A stretch of DNA of 64,000 bases from Amyelois transitella. Lineage: Eukaryota > Arthropoda > Insecta > Lepidoptera > Pyralidae. Every line of letters begins with the position of its first letter. The stretch's first letter is position 1. The translations under genes and the position numbers were made by a program. Shown piece after piece: positions 1 through 12,134 of the stretch. The notes under the pieces are model-generated. The model worked only from the letters and a program-made list of their open reading frames with translations. It did not search any database and had not been told where the DNA came from. The DNA lies in NCBI RefSeq assembly GCF_032362555.1, contig NC_083517.1, forward strand, positions 4,794,001-4,858,000. The letters run 5' to 3'.

Positions 1-2685
1 CTGAATAATTTCTTCTAGTCGTATAAGTAGGTAAGGTAGTAAAAGGTCATTAAAGTGAGTCGAAGGCTGTTAAATCAGAGGGCAATTCTGATGAACGTAA
101 ACGTCTATAGGTAAAGTATTAACTTTGACGTGTTTTCAATGTATCACAAAATCTTTATTACGTTATTATTACACGGATACTGAAGGTCAAACAATAAATA
201 TATATTAAACCATTTATAGTATTCATAGTTGAGTTTAGATAAGTAAAAGTTAATTAACAGCCTGAGAAAATTGACACAAAACCAAGCCTTTTCATTTCGA
301 AATATAAGAAAACTGTACCCATACCTAAATAGAAAAATTCTCATATTTCATATTTCCCACTTACTTGGATTTTTGTTTGATGTATTCTACAAATAAACTT
401 TCATAGACAGAATACATAAATAATTCTATTTTATAATATTTTTGACATGCTAAACAAATAATACTTGAAAAAGGTCGAGATATTTTAGGATATAGCTGAT
501 TATAATCAAATAACGCCTACCTTGGGAAGACTCTAAATGAATAGCACTTTCAGTTAATTATTATTCTATTAAGTTAAGTTAAACACTTAGCATTTAAGTG
601 AATTGAAATAGGGAGAACTTACTACGTACTGCAAACATCTGAGCACAGCAAAACGCCTGGCGCCGTTTGAAGAGCAATGTTCCTTCTCCTTGGAGGTGCG
701 CTGTCGACTAAATGGTACGGAATGCGAATATACTCATCACCTTCCCAGCACCGCCTCTTCCATGTCGAGGGATTTCGCTCGTTCATTCACCTTAAATCGA
801 CGTCATTCCGAAAGGCAAAATAGAACACTTTCGAAAAAGCGTTTCCGATAAAACGTCCCCATCAAATTTTTTTCAATATCCATTTACGAAGGAATAAGAA
901 GGGATTATGCGCAAACCAAAACCCTTTAATCTTGGGATATAGGTTATTGAAACATTGATAGGGGTGGCGACGAATTACATTTTGACTTGGATTATATGCG
1001 GAATTGCTGTTTCTATTTCTGGGCTTCCGGCGTGGCTTGTGACTCTTAATGAGACTCCTTTTACATTAACATTTTTATTTAAGCAATTTAAGGGTAGCTG
1101 TACTACGCGTAGGCATGTCTTCGTTATATTAGATCAACAAGATACCTAGTTAAGAAATTATAATAATAACATTTTGTTTTCGGACTGACTTCGATTTAGG
1201 TTCGTAACCATGGTTTTCTTCTTGTTTAACGATTAAGTTAATGATATAAATTACAAGATATTTTTTTTCAAATTTAAGTAGAGTTATTTTTACAGAGTAA
1301 AATAATAACTACTTATTCACAGGAAGAAGTAGCTTCTTCTTTGTGTAAATATTGTTAAAGTCGATTTTAGGTCAAAAACTAATAACTTTTGCATCAAATT
1401 TCGTATCGTATAGATAGACTTTGATGAGAAAAGAATTTAAATTGTTTCATACAATTATTTCATATCTATGATTGAGAGCTTCAAAAACAAAATGTAAAAA
1501 GATTCATTTAATATTCCCAACAACAGTCCCCGGGAGCGAAGCTACAATTTGTTTCACAAAGGCGGTTAATGTAAACGGCTGTACTTTTAGCATTTAACTC
1601 AATTACATACCTACCTACCACGCTTTGTTAAATAAGTTTCGTTAGGAATTATACCAACAAAGATTGTTCACGTTGGTCTGTATAGGCGTTACAGATTTCT
1701 TTTAAAATAAACTTAATGAAAGAGTTCTCCGCTTATACTGGCAAAAAAATTTACTGGGTTGATATCATTGGTTTATCAAATAAAATGAGTAATATTAGTT
1801 TAAACTTACTGCCAATGTATATGATTCAAAGAATTGTTGCTATTTTATCGTAATACATAAACCTATGTTACAAATGTTTCTACCAAGCGATGTGAATACT
1901 GACAAATGATGCCGGAACACAACTATCGTCCTGGCACGAGTCTCCCCATGTAGTTTTAATTAGGTACTTACTCGCTTTATAACAATGCAAATCGGTCCCT
2001 TTTTGCGCCGGTTAACTGTCCTCTAGACAATGAAATATGGCGACAGTTTCGCCGGTTTAGAGCTATTCAGTAGATAAATTTTGTATAATAATAAGAGTAA
2101 AATGATTCCCTGGCGGTATTGTTATTAACAATTAAATTAAGCAGACATTTAATAGTTAGAACGATGATTGAGGTATAAGTTAGGGAAGGAAATTAATATT
2201 CTGTTGGCGCGTTGGTTTGCCGTAGTCCGTCGCTGAATAATCAGATTTAGACCTCGAGGGTCGTGATTATGTACTTCGAATATAAAGGTGCAGTCTTTGA
2301 TCCAAACTCAAAGGTGAAGGTTTTGATTTTACGATATCGCTCCTCATCAAAAGCCGTTAAATAAATTAGGTTAAGAGTACTTTTGAAGATGAACTATCCC
2401 AATAATGTGTAAGCATATTAACATATAGATGGAGAGATAAACGAATGGATTGTCCATTTTTAGGAACCAGGGCTTAATGGATTTTTCGTTAATTGCTAAA
2501 AGTAGGTAAACTCAGTAACATACTAATCAATTTATACATAAGTTTTCCGATTCGAATAATGTTTGTAATAGGTAGCAGAGATAAAAGAGAAAATAAATAA
2601 TTTCTAACAAAAATTCTTTTTTAATTTTCTTTCTCCTAATAATTTGGTTTAAAAGGTACTAAAATAATTGAAAGGTAAAAGGAAA
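1..2685. other. Intergenic stretch, no gene seen
   Basis: AT-rich DNA with no open frame that looks coding. The only contrast is a GC-richer patch at about 640-860. Read on the minus strand it ends in a splice-donor-like GTAAGT near 621, so it could be a short 5' exon or promoter of a gene running off the left edge. I see no coding frame in it and treat it as unassigned. Confidence 0.5.
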
Positions 2686-2947
2686 GGTGTGGTGCCCGGC
2701 ACCAATACAAAAAAGAATAGGACCACTCCATCTCTTTCCATAGATGTCGTAAAAGGCGACTAAGGGAAAGGCTTATAAACTAGGGATTATTTTTTTAGGC
2801 AATGAGGTTGCAACCTGTCACTATTTGAATCTAAATTAAATCATTAAGCTAAATACTTATTTGAATGTGGCCTATGAGTTTTTTCAAGACTGTTGGCCCT
2901 GTCTACCTCATAAGAGATTTAGACGTGACTATATGTAGGTATATTCT
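2686..2947 (+). repeat. SINE-like element, 'CCGTGTGGTTCCCGGCAC' family, near full length
   Basis: This copy runs from the GGTGTGGTGCCCGGCACC head, through the diagnostic core TGTCGTAAAAGGCGACTAAG and AACCTGTCACTATTTGAATC, to the tail TCAAGACTGTTGGCCCTGTC and a GTGACTATATGTAGG end. The same order of blocks recurs at many places in the window in both orientations, which is the evidence for a dispersed family. It is diverged from the sharper copies at 53487 and 63325. Confidence 0.8.
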
Positions 2948-5916
2948 CTAAATTTCAGAGGCGAACTTACCACTACAATATTTTTCACCAAAACAAAAAA
3001 CTTATATGTTACAATTTGTTGTTCATCAAAATGTCGAAAGAAATACGACCTTGGGACTAATGTACTTATGAAGCGGCAAACATTCAGGCGAGGTCGAATC
3101 TCTGCAAACCCGTCGGGATTAGCGTCAAACGAAGAAAAAGAGACGCAGGAAATAAGCCGTAATCCATGAGACGTGACCTAAATTCCTCCTTAAACATCGA
3201 CGATTTGATATCCTCGCGAAAACAATTTGATTTTTCCCTTTTCTTTCCGACGGTACTTTTTTGACTTCAAATTGGATTGTATTTTACGCATGATTTTTCA
3301 CGTGATTTACCTCTTTACCCTTGGAGCATAAACAAGGTTGTTAAAAACTTAACTGTAGGTACTACTGCTGCACAAATAAATCTTATTATTATCTTTACTA
3401 TGAGTTGATAGTTATTTAAATTTGTGTTCCTAATTTATCAGGTGGATCTATTACTGATTAAAGAATTCGCACATATTAGTACCGGCATGTGCCGATCAGT
3501 AACGTATGCCTCAGTCTCAGTAAAAATAATATTGAAGCATACATTTTGTACGAAGCTATAAGTCACTAACGAGTACGGAGACCTTAAGGGTTATGATGGC
3601 TTCTACAATCAGAGAAATCAGAATATTAATTGTTATGATTTATGTCTATAGATAATTGGGTCTGAATGTAGTCTATACTTATTGTCTTGAATCCATTGAA
3701 AATTTATAACAACGTATATGAATAATTTGTTGAGGGCAAGTTCTGCTTTTTACCATTAATTATTACCCTCATTAATCTACCTCTATTTAACAGACAACCT
3801 AAATAAGTAGTGAGTTATTTTGATATCAATTATTTTTACGATACCCAGGGATGAGGTTATATTCTAAAATACCAGAAACCACATGGCACGGTTGGTATTA
3901 TAAATTACGAATTGTACCAGTCTTGGTGTAAGTATGCGTGGGCCGACTGCACTGCGGCGCATTCCTCTCTAAATGCAATTTAAGCTCAGTAGCCGTTATG
4001 TGACAAGTTAAAGCATTATGCAAATTTTAGTTAAATCTGGCTAACGAATGTGCATACATGATTAGTTATCGCCATATTTCCTGCCAAATTATCTAGCGCT
4101 TGTTTAGGATGTGGCATATGCGAGAATTTCGCTATCAAATTGTTGTGAATCAAGACAATTTTCGAAGGAGTTGCAGTGAATACACGCAGCATTTTCGGTT
4201 GGTTACGTAATTCTCGACCAATTTTGGTGACTCTTTTTTTATTTGAAAGGAACTCCCTGGGGCATTCTGATTTCATCAAGTTAAGATTTGATAGTAAAAA
4301 TTAGAGATTAAAATATGGATGTCTTTTAATAAATTTTGTATTTTTGGCTCTCTTTTTAACTACAGGTATATGATTTGTTATTTCAAATAAGCTTTATTAT
4401 TATAGGTCCCTAAAATAAAGGTAGTGACCTTGACAATAAACAAATATGAACACAATCCAGCAATTATGGGAATTTATGAAGATTACTCAGTGAAGTGTCA
4501 ACATTCTGACCACTATGACTCTTCTTACAGTCAGCAGGGGTAACCAAACCATCTTCAAACATGTTACAAGTTTCCTGTTGATACACTCACTTCAGTTCCA
4601 TGCATTTTTCCTATGTTTTCACTCGATCGATGAGTGAATCATTGGCGCGCACTGGAGTTTCAAACATAAGAAACCTTTGGTTTAGATTCAAACATACCTA
4701 CAAACTTACACAGGATCATACTTGCTACTAACAGGTAAAGGCAGATACTGTGAATTTCTATTTGCAAAGATTTCTTACATATTTTTTTGCTTCGAACTTT
4801 CTAAACGCTGGGTGCTCCTTTAAGACCTCTGCAATCTAGTCTCTAAGTCCTACGAAGCCAGTCCGATCCGACTCTTTATTTATCTCCGCCAAATCTCAAA
4901 ATCATCTGCAAACATTCCAAAAACAAATTTGCCTAAAATTCACCAGCCTACATACTTCTGTAATATTAAAATATTAAGGCGGGACAGCAAAGTTTATTAG
5001 GCAATGTAGTATGACAGCGCATTATATCTAACGTGTGACATATAAAATGGACGGGCAATAAAAAAGGGATAAAAGGCATGGCGCACACACTAGCTACCGC
5101 AAACAAGACTCGCGACTCGGCTCCTAAGCGATTTTTCATGAGCTATACCGCGTTAATGTGTACAGGCGTCCTTGGCTTGGGCGCACTCCGCTTCTTTGTA
5201 GGAAATAAATTATACTTAAAAAGCCAACGGGCGTTACAGAATTCGCTTCAGATAAAGCTTTACTAACTCCCTGCGCTCTACTTTATTTCGGTACTCTTTG
5301 TCAAGGCGATATGCATACAGTGAATAGAAAGATATATATATCTCGTCTATATATGGTTTATGTTGGCTGTTTCTCTTTTTCGTGGAGCTATGGCTCGACA
5401 CTATTGGTTCTATCTATCTCGTAAAGAATAAAGACGTAATACGTGTGTGAATGTATGTATAATAATCTTAATAACAACATGAAATATGAACTGCTGAACC
5501 ACAGATTTCGCCCTCTTCCAATTATTACTCATCCCCATTACATTTTTTCCATCCCAATAATGTTTTGAAACCATGTATTTTATTTTGAAAATACCTATGT
5601 AACGGACCACAGTGTAGCAAGAAAACAATTTTTACATGAATTAATCTGAAGGAGTTATTATAGTGTTTACATTATGAACTAATTGTCTGCCTCCTAAAAA
5701 TTAAAAACATAAACCGCTGCCATTACAGTTTAATGCACAAGTACATATGTCGATATCAACTTTACGCTTCTATTCAATTTAATTATGGAGCTGTTTTTTC
5801 AGTCGTTTTATGATCTTCGCGTGCTCGCAAAAACACCATAAAGCAAAGCGAAGAGGAAAGTAAAATACAAACTCGGTTGTTAAGTTTGATTTAATGACGC
5901 GAAATAATTCCGTAAT
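2948..5916. other. Intergenic stretch with one weak small open frame
   Basis: Mostly AT-rich and featureless. At 5078-5266 (+) there is a 62-codon open frame in slightly GC-richer DNA. It has one hydrophobic stretch (about residues 21-42) and a TATAAAA at 5041-5047. The start lies only about 30 bases after that box and I recognise no family, so I do not call a gene. The 82-codon minus frame at 4031-4279 is also unrecognised. Confidence 0.4.
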
Positions 5917-7258
5917 AATATTAAATATTAACGGAGTTCTCAGAATTTATAAATAGAATAGGACAAAAGCTCAAAAAATAATAAAAGTGGTACTGTTTCA
6001 AGAAACTTCTTACTTAGGAGTTTCAATTCCAATTTAATTACATATCGCTGAATAACATTTCAATCATTAACGGTGAGACAGTCGTTCCTAGGAAATTTTA
6101 CTTTGAATTATTTTTTACTTGATCACAAAACTCGCATTACCGATGCTGACGAAGTTTTCTATCGTAAGCATTTATTGTTGTTTATTGTACTTACATTTTC
6201 TTAATGCCACGAAAGTCAAACTTTCATGAAAAGAATTATGTTCGTAATACCCGTATACATGCTTATTAGAAAAGTTTTAAAATTAGGAGTACTAAAAGTT
6301 TATTATCTTTACCAACTTCAAAATTTTATATGCACGAAAAGAATAACTGGACTTGATCATTCTAAAGATTATGTAGATATATAATGTACCTAAATATTTG
6401 ATACTTTTTTTTCCGAGCCTTATATAAAATGGTGGACTAACTCTCTGGCTATTATTATGTCTGTATTCTTTGCCGAAAGGTAGAGTAGAGAGGGATATAA
6501 ACGAAAAAAAAACGCTAAATACAACAACATCCTTAATATTATCGGAACGTTCTGTATCTGTCTGTATATTCTTGTATTATTTGCCTACATTGTGGTGATA
6601 TATTCTCTTCATTGCTAAAATGTAGCGACACACATTTGTGACCGACTATGACGTCATATGGTCGCGTTCATCTTAAATAATAAAGATCGCTACTTGCAGT
6701 AATCAATTACAACCAAATATATCAATTATATTGACAATATTTACAACTAAATATAACTATTCTTTTATTTTTGAAAAAATCTAGGTCTAGAGTTTTTATA
6801 AAATTACCTCAGGAATATGAATTAACGCGGGCGTATTAAATTGACAGCAGTATAATTTTAAGCGTAACTACATATATGTTGTTGTACAGTGGGTTAAGGA
6901 AAGCCCCTTTTACATCGTTGATATTCTTTTAAAAGGGGAATTACTAAAAGTACTGTGAGTCACATAGCACCTATAGCAGACTTGATTTACAATATTTCTT
7001 CGTACGCTTTCAGGCTAGCCTTTAGGTGAAAAAAAATATAATTAGAGTACCACATTCTCTTCCCATGAGGATTGTCAAAGTCAATGAAGGGCAATCTCAT
7101 CAACTTAAAAGACTTATTTCGGGCGATGGTCTGGTTACCTGTCAACTAACACAATCTAATTCTTAGAAAGTAGTTGAAATAGTACCACTTATATTATTTT
7201 TTGGGCCTTTGTCCTATTCTATATATAAATTCTTAGAACTCCGTTAATATTTAATATT
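5917..7258. mobile_element. Non-autonomous DNA-transposon-like element with ~85-bp terminal inverted repeats
   Basis: The sequence at 5917-6001 reappears as its reverse complement at about 7175-7258 with few mismatches. Shared blocks include AATATTAAATATTAACGGAG, AGAATTTATAAATAGAATAG/AGAATTTATATATAGAATAG and AAGTGGTACT. The roughly 1.17 kb between the arms has no transposase-like frame. Long near-identical inverted ends around non-coding DNA are typical of a non-autonomous DNA transposon. The exact ends and the target-site duplication cannot be fixed because the boundary is AT-repetitive (AAT on both sides is possible). The element lies about 0.5 kb upstream of the first secreted-protein gene. 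The interior at 7048-7150 has a faint resemblance to the SINE core. Confidence 0.6.
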
Positions 7259-7343
7259 AATGATAGAATTGGGATTCAGATATAGTGACAGGTTGCTAGC
7301 TTGTCGCCTAAAAGAAAAATCTTAGTCTTAGGTCACACGGCAC
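7259..7343 (-). repeat. SINE-like fragment (same family as 2686)
   Basis: On the minus strand this reads the GTGCCGTGTGACC head joined to GGCGACAAGCTAGCAACCTG and then CTATATCTGAATCCCAATTC, so a large internal part is missing. It abuts the inverted-repeat element on its left. Confidence 0.6.
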
Positions 7344-7389
7344 CTTCACTGGTAGGTACTTTCAAGTAGAGCCTCAAATAATACCTAAA

Positions 7390-7535
7390 ACATATATACG
7401 GGGCAGATTACACAGATTGAGTTAGCCTCGATGTAAGTTCGAGACTATTGTTACGAGATACTAACTCAACGATACTATATTTAATTTTTGTAAATACTTA
7501 TGTTTATAAACATCCAAGACCCAGGACAATAAGAG
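7390..7535 (-). repeat. Body and tail of a tRNA-headed SINE, head missing
   Basis: This stretch matches the body of the better SINE copy at 37552-37791: GATTGAGTTAGCCTCGA, TAAGTTCGA, TTACGAGATACTAACTCAAC and AAACATCCAAGACCCAGG occur in the same order and orientation. The tRNA-like promoter part present at 37.73-37.79 kb is absent here, so the copy is 5'-truncated. Confidence 0.7.
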
Positions 7536-7774
7536 TAAGTAATATACTTAATATTATATAATGCATTGTAGGTTTAATGGACAATGTACACATACGTATG
7601 TATGTACTTTCCGGTTACTCATCAGCAAAAGCAAACAAGTTTCAAAGCATATCTTGTTTCTTATGACCAAAGAACAAAATACCATTCAGTGTGTGTCTGA
7701 CTTCTGACCGAGAAGTGTGTGAATTCTACCCACTCCATTATATTTCAAAAATATTATCTTAATTTTAATAAAAA

Positions 7775-9035
7775 ATGAAGCTATTACCCGTATTAGCCAT
7801 TTGCGGTTTAGTTTTAGTGTCTGTAGTAGAAAGCAAGGACCTTATAGTGGGTACAAATCTCAGTAATAGACTTATTTGGCAGCACAAGGTTGAATATAAT
7901 TCCATTCCACTCAAGAAAAGGGTAAAAGAAGAATTCTTCTCTGATCCTGGACAACAAATTATAAAGGTAAGTGGTTTTAGATTATACTATCGACCCGCCG
8001 GCTTCGCACGGATAGCATTTATAGATGTAAACCTTCCAGAGAAAACCCTCTTTCCAACATTTTAAACAGGAACAAAATCCGTATGCAACTCTCCGAGATT
8101 AGCGTATACATACAGGCAGAAAAAATAGGGAGACTTCACACTAATATGTATGATGATACTAAAGAAAATGGTGTTCCTCTAGGATTTGACTTTAGACCCA
8201 AGATTATTAATATCATATACCTATCATATCTTAATTTATTTCATTTAATCAATACCCTTGTAAAATAATTATGGAGATTAAAATGAATGAGATTTAGTAC
8301 CGTTAGGCGTTTTCAGTTCGTGAAGAGATAAATTCAACGTTCTTCATCAAAATCCGTGTGGTTCCCGGCACAAATAGAAAAAAAAGTAGGACCACTCCAT
8401 CTCTTTCCCATGGATGTCGTAAAAGGCGACTAAGGGGTAGGGCTTAGAAACTTGCGATTCTTCTTTTAGGCGATGGGATAGCAACATGTCACTATTTGAA
8501 TCTCAATTCTATCTTGAAGACTAATAGCTGAACGTGGCCTATCAGTCTTTTAATACTGTTCCCGTTCAGATTGATATTTCCATAAATCTTCTCTTTTTAT
8601 CGCAAGGTCCCCAAGGAATATACATGTAAAATAACAGCTTTCGGTACCCAATAGGTTTTCCTTTGGATTTGACCAACCGAAACTCCAAACCCATAAATAA
8701 TAACATTTTTCATCATGATCAAACCGGGGATCTAACCAGTGATATCTGATCAGAATGCCACAATTTTTAAACAGTTATTTATTTATTTATTATTAAACTT
8801 AGATATTTTTACATTACATACATTTAACTGCTACAGTGTAACAAAAACCTTAATATGTAGGTTAATACGTATAATTAAATTATTATTATTTCAGGGTATA
8901 ATAGCAAGGGATTTGGACCATACTGACTCCTCCGCCACCATCACGGCAGGGGGTGTGGGGTATTCCTACGTCAACTTGAGATTCAAGAGTGAACGGGGAT
9001 CCGGGTTGAACTATCAAGTGGAGGTTTACGCTTGA
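7775..9035 (+). CDS. Secreted MBF2-like / 'salivary secreted peptide'-type protein, array copy 1 (two exons)
   Basis: Exon 1 is 7775-7966 (64 codons, ending AAG|GTAAGT). Exon 2 is 8895-9035 (after TTTCAG; 46 codons plus TGA). The intron is 928 bp and phase 0. The 110-residue product starts with a signal peptide (about residues 1-20, cut near VES|KDL). The roughly 90-residue mature chain has no cysteine and contains RLIWQ, IPLKKRVKEEFFSDPG, GIIARDLD and a glycine-rich AGGVGYSYVNLRF stretch. I recognise this as the insect MBF2-like family. Bombyx MBF2 was described as a transcription coactivator, but the signal peptide here argues for secretion; the molecular function is unknown. AATAAA follows at 9099-9104. 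Reading past the donor gives a 96-codon frame, an artefact of intron read-through. Its intron holds two repeat insertions. By hand count it is about 90% identical to copy 2 over the mature chain. Confidence 0.82.
7988..8150 (+). repeat. Degraded LINE/SINE 3'-end fragment inside the intron of copy 1
   Basis: It begins with CCCGCCGGCTTCGCACGG and continues with ATAGCATTTATAGATGTAAACC and an AACTCTCCGAGATTAGCGTA block. These are phrases typical of ubiquitous lepidopteran non-LTR-derived repeats; compare GAGATTAGCGCATTCAAAC at 20046. It is old and decayed. Confidence 0.5.
8354..8562 (+). repeat. SINE-like element (family of 2686) inside the intron of copy 1
   Basis: Head CCGTGTGGTTCCCGGCAC, core TGTCGTAAAAGGCGACTAAG, then CTATTTGAATCTCAATTCTA and CTGAACGTGGCCTATCAGTC. 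The tail decays after 8550. The insertion is between exons and does not touch the splice sites. Confidence 0.85.
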
Positions 9036-9104
9036 CGATAATAATTAAAAAAGAAATATTGTAACGTGTACTTGATGGTAAACAAAACAATTATAAATAA
9101 TAAA

Positions 9105-10672
9105 ATCTTGTTAAAATGTTATTTGGAGTTTTTAGGATGAATATGACTTTAAACTGTTATTTCATTCATAATTTGAAATTAAAAACCTTACAAGTAATGC
9201 ACAACAAATCTTTTGTTACAATTCTATGGTAATATAATAAACAAAAAAAATTTTAATTTGTTTTTTTTTTATTCAATTTATGTAGGCAATTAATATATGT
9301 ATAACTTAAAAACATGTAAAGAGAGTTGTGTACGTATTCACCTAATTATGCGTTCTATCCTACCGATATGGCTATATGACTATGATGACGGCCGTACTTG
9401 TGAACCTACAAAGATACATCCGATTTCTCTATATGTTTCCACTTGCTATGATTCCTGCATAAACGAAGTATTCAGAAATCCACATTGATCAATCATTTCA
9501 TACAAGCTCGTCGGTTTAGGGTTCTCTTGGTCTAACCTTAACAAGGACATGATTCGATCATGGTGAATTCGTCAGCCTAGCCTTGCAAATTTTCTTTTAA
9601 CCTTACAATATCCGGAATATGCATGACTTTTTTATTTGCAACCACCGACGCTCTCAAAATTAATTAGCTAAGTGATAATATCATTGGTTCAATTTGACTG
9701 AACTACATTAAATAAAATTTTCCTTGTACAAATTTGGTATAAATTTAAAGAAAAAATTGTAAGAATAATACTGGTCCAAATATTATTTTCATTAGGCTCT
9801 AATTTTAACTGACTTAGCTGAACAGTTATTTAAATTAACACAGGCAAAGCTACCAGCAAAAGAAAATTCAATATAAATACCGAATTGACGTCTCTTTTGC
9901 AACTAACCACACGGGCATCAAGAAACGCAATGAATTTCCCTGTGATTTACAATTTAAATCTCCCTAAATATCATTAACTTTGTGCCCAGCTCATGCATTT
10001 GAAATGGAAAACAATGATGTACTAAAATAAAACGTCCGTTTGTGTTGTCGTTATTGCCTTTTAATGAGCATAGAGATTTGTCATAATTTCAATATAATTT
10101 AAAGGTGAATAATTATGTAAATTTACATATTCTGCAACTCTTTCTACTAAATATCTTAACTCTTATTAGTATCAGATAACATACTAACCTAAAAATGAAC
10201 AAGGCAAATAAAAATAAATCTTACTCAATGCTAGAAAGAGTTTGTAATTAAGTATTTTGCATATGTTTGTTACTCTTTCACGTACACTCTTTAAAAAAAT
10301 ACTTAATGAAAGGATGAAATTATATATATAGTATCCACATTGGATCATTGGAATAACAACATTTATACCCAAGTGGAACCACGAGTACCTAGAAGTTAGT
10401 ATATAGAAGAGGAAACTGACTAAGAGACTGATTGAAGTATCAATGCACAGCTCAAACTGCTAGGTTTAAAGATTTGAAATTAAACATTATGTTCCCTAAA
10501 GTGGGCACCAAAAGGATACGATTTTCCGAAATTCCAGCGCGAACTTCGGAACTGTCGGCGAGTATTATCTAGGTACATATGATTTGTAAAAAGTCACTAT
10601 AAATAATCCGGAAAATTTACAGACTTTTCTTTGGTTTCTTTCCCATTTTTCTGTTCTGATTTAAGTAGAAAA
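9105..10672. other. Intergenic, nothing recognised
   Basis: AT-rich spacer between copies 1 and 2 of the array. Short frames at 9297-9488 (+) and 10184-10372 (-) show no family features or coding-like composition. I see no repeat family shared with the rest of the window. Confidence 0.5.
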
Positions 10673-10716
10673 GAATTTATGTACACAATGGTAGGAACCA
10701 TTGTGTACATAAATTC
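10673..10716. repeat. Perfect inverted repeat: 20-bp arms, 4-nt loop
   Basis: GAATTTATGTACACAATGGT is followed by AGGA and then by its exact reverse complement ACCATTGTGTACATAAATTC. It lies about 230 bp upstream of the start codon of copy 2. A perfect stem with such a short loop can form a hairpin or cruciform. Confidence 0.95.
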
Positions 10717-10945
10717 GTATATAAACGTATAAGCAAAGCCGTGAGAACGACTTGTGCTCCTTCATTCACAACTCGTTCGTTTTCCGGTTACTCATACTTA
10801 CATAAAGGTGAACTAGTTTAAAATACAGCGATGGATGACCAACAATCCAGTTTGCGACTGTCCATTGAGCGCATCGTCCGTATCTTATATACAATTCTTT
10901 TTTTTTTAATTTTATACTCATTTCATAAATTGTGTTTAACCGAAA

Positions 10946-12134
10946 ATGAAGCTAACATTGGTCTTGGCTGTAGCCTTATTAGCGTTCGTGTCTGTCGAAT
11001 GTAAGGACCTTATAGTAGGCACAAGTTTCAACAACAGATTGATTTGGCAGAAGAAGGTCGAATACAATGCCATTCCACTTAAGAAAAGGGTCAAAGAGGA
11101 ATTCTTTTCTGACCCAGGACAACAAATTATTAAGGTTAGTTTATAATAATCTTTTTGCTATTTATTCGTGATTTTACAACAAGTGAATATTTTTTATTAA
11201 TTAATCTTTAAAATTAAATGTTTACTCTGTAGTTATCAATTTAATAATGATGATGACAAATTCGTTTAAGATATTGCGCAGCGCAATTAAACGAAAATAT
11301 TTTAAGCAGCTTTGAGTTCCATTTTATAAAATATTTTTTTGTAATAAAATGTTAAACACTTATTATTGTGATAATTTTCTCAAGCATATACATATGTTTA
11401 CTTTTCATAAATCGGACAGTTTTAGAAATAAGTACCTAATCCTTTTGTTTTCACAATATTTTTTGTAAAATGGTAGCTTTGAGCAAAAAATCCGACCGCA
11501 ATAGCCAACGTTAATAGATTGTTATTGGGTTCAATTAACAAAAATATGAAAATTCTAATGCAACATTGTTTTTGGACCTGGGCTATGATTAAACCAAAAT
11601 ACTCAATCTATAAGGGTGTTATTATGTTTCCTTTTTTGTCTGAAGAATTGTCATTACACACCGAACGATTGACTAATTTTGAGGCCTTATTTACTTTTAC
11701 GATTATTTTATGCTAAATTAATTTATGTATTTTATAAACATTGAAATTTATGTCATTTTATTAATTTATGTAAACACATTATTTTGTATTTATACATATC
11801 TTGCTTTTATACAAAAATAAACACGAGATATTCTTTGGTAGTATACCTTTACAGAAAAGTTTAATCTTCATCTACAAAAAAAAATATTTAACATCTTCTA
11901 AACTTTGTAAGCACTAAATGCAAGAGCATTTAACAGACTTAGCAATGTAGCACATACACAGCGGCTCATGCACCAACTTACTAATCGTTGCAGGGTATAA
12001 TCGCCAGGGATTTGGACCACACGGACTCGACGGCCACTGTCACGGCTGGGGGCGTCGGCTTTTCATACGTCAACCTGAGATTCAAGAGCGAGAGAGGATC
12101 AGGACTAAACTACCAAGTCGAAGTTTACGTTTAA
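10946..12134 (+). CDS. Secreted MBF2-like protein, array copy 2 (two exons)
   Basis: Exon 1 is 10946-11134 (63 codons, AAG|GTTAGT). Exon 2 is 11994-12134 (TTGCAG|GGT; 46 codons plus TAA). The intron is 859 bp, phase 0, at the same position as in copies 1 and 3. The 109-residue product has a signal peptide of about 19 residues (KLTLVLAVALLAFVS) followed by KDLIVGTS. Exon 2 encodes GIIARDLDHTDSTATVTAGG and ends EVYV. By hand count it differs from copy 1 at 9 of 90 mature positions and from copy 3 at 18, so copies 1 and 2 are the closest pair. TTATATACA about 57 bp upstream of the ATG (near 10886) is a candidate TATA element. No canonical AATAAA is seen close by; ATTAAA at about 12298 is possible. 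An imperfect hairpin (12219-12229 with 12267-12277) lies just downstream. Function is inferred only from family membership and secretion signal. Confidence 0.85.

Noticed and set aside
7967..8268. Extension of copy 1 exon 1 to 8065 and the frame at 8083-8268
   Set aside because: A GTAAGT donor at 7967 and the matching exon 2 show that this is intron containing repeats.
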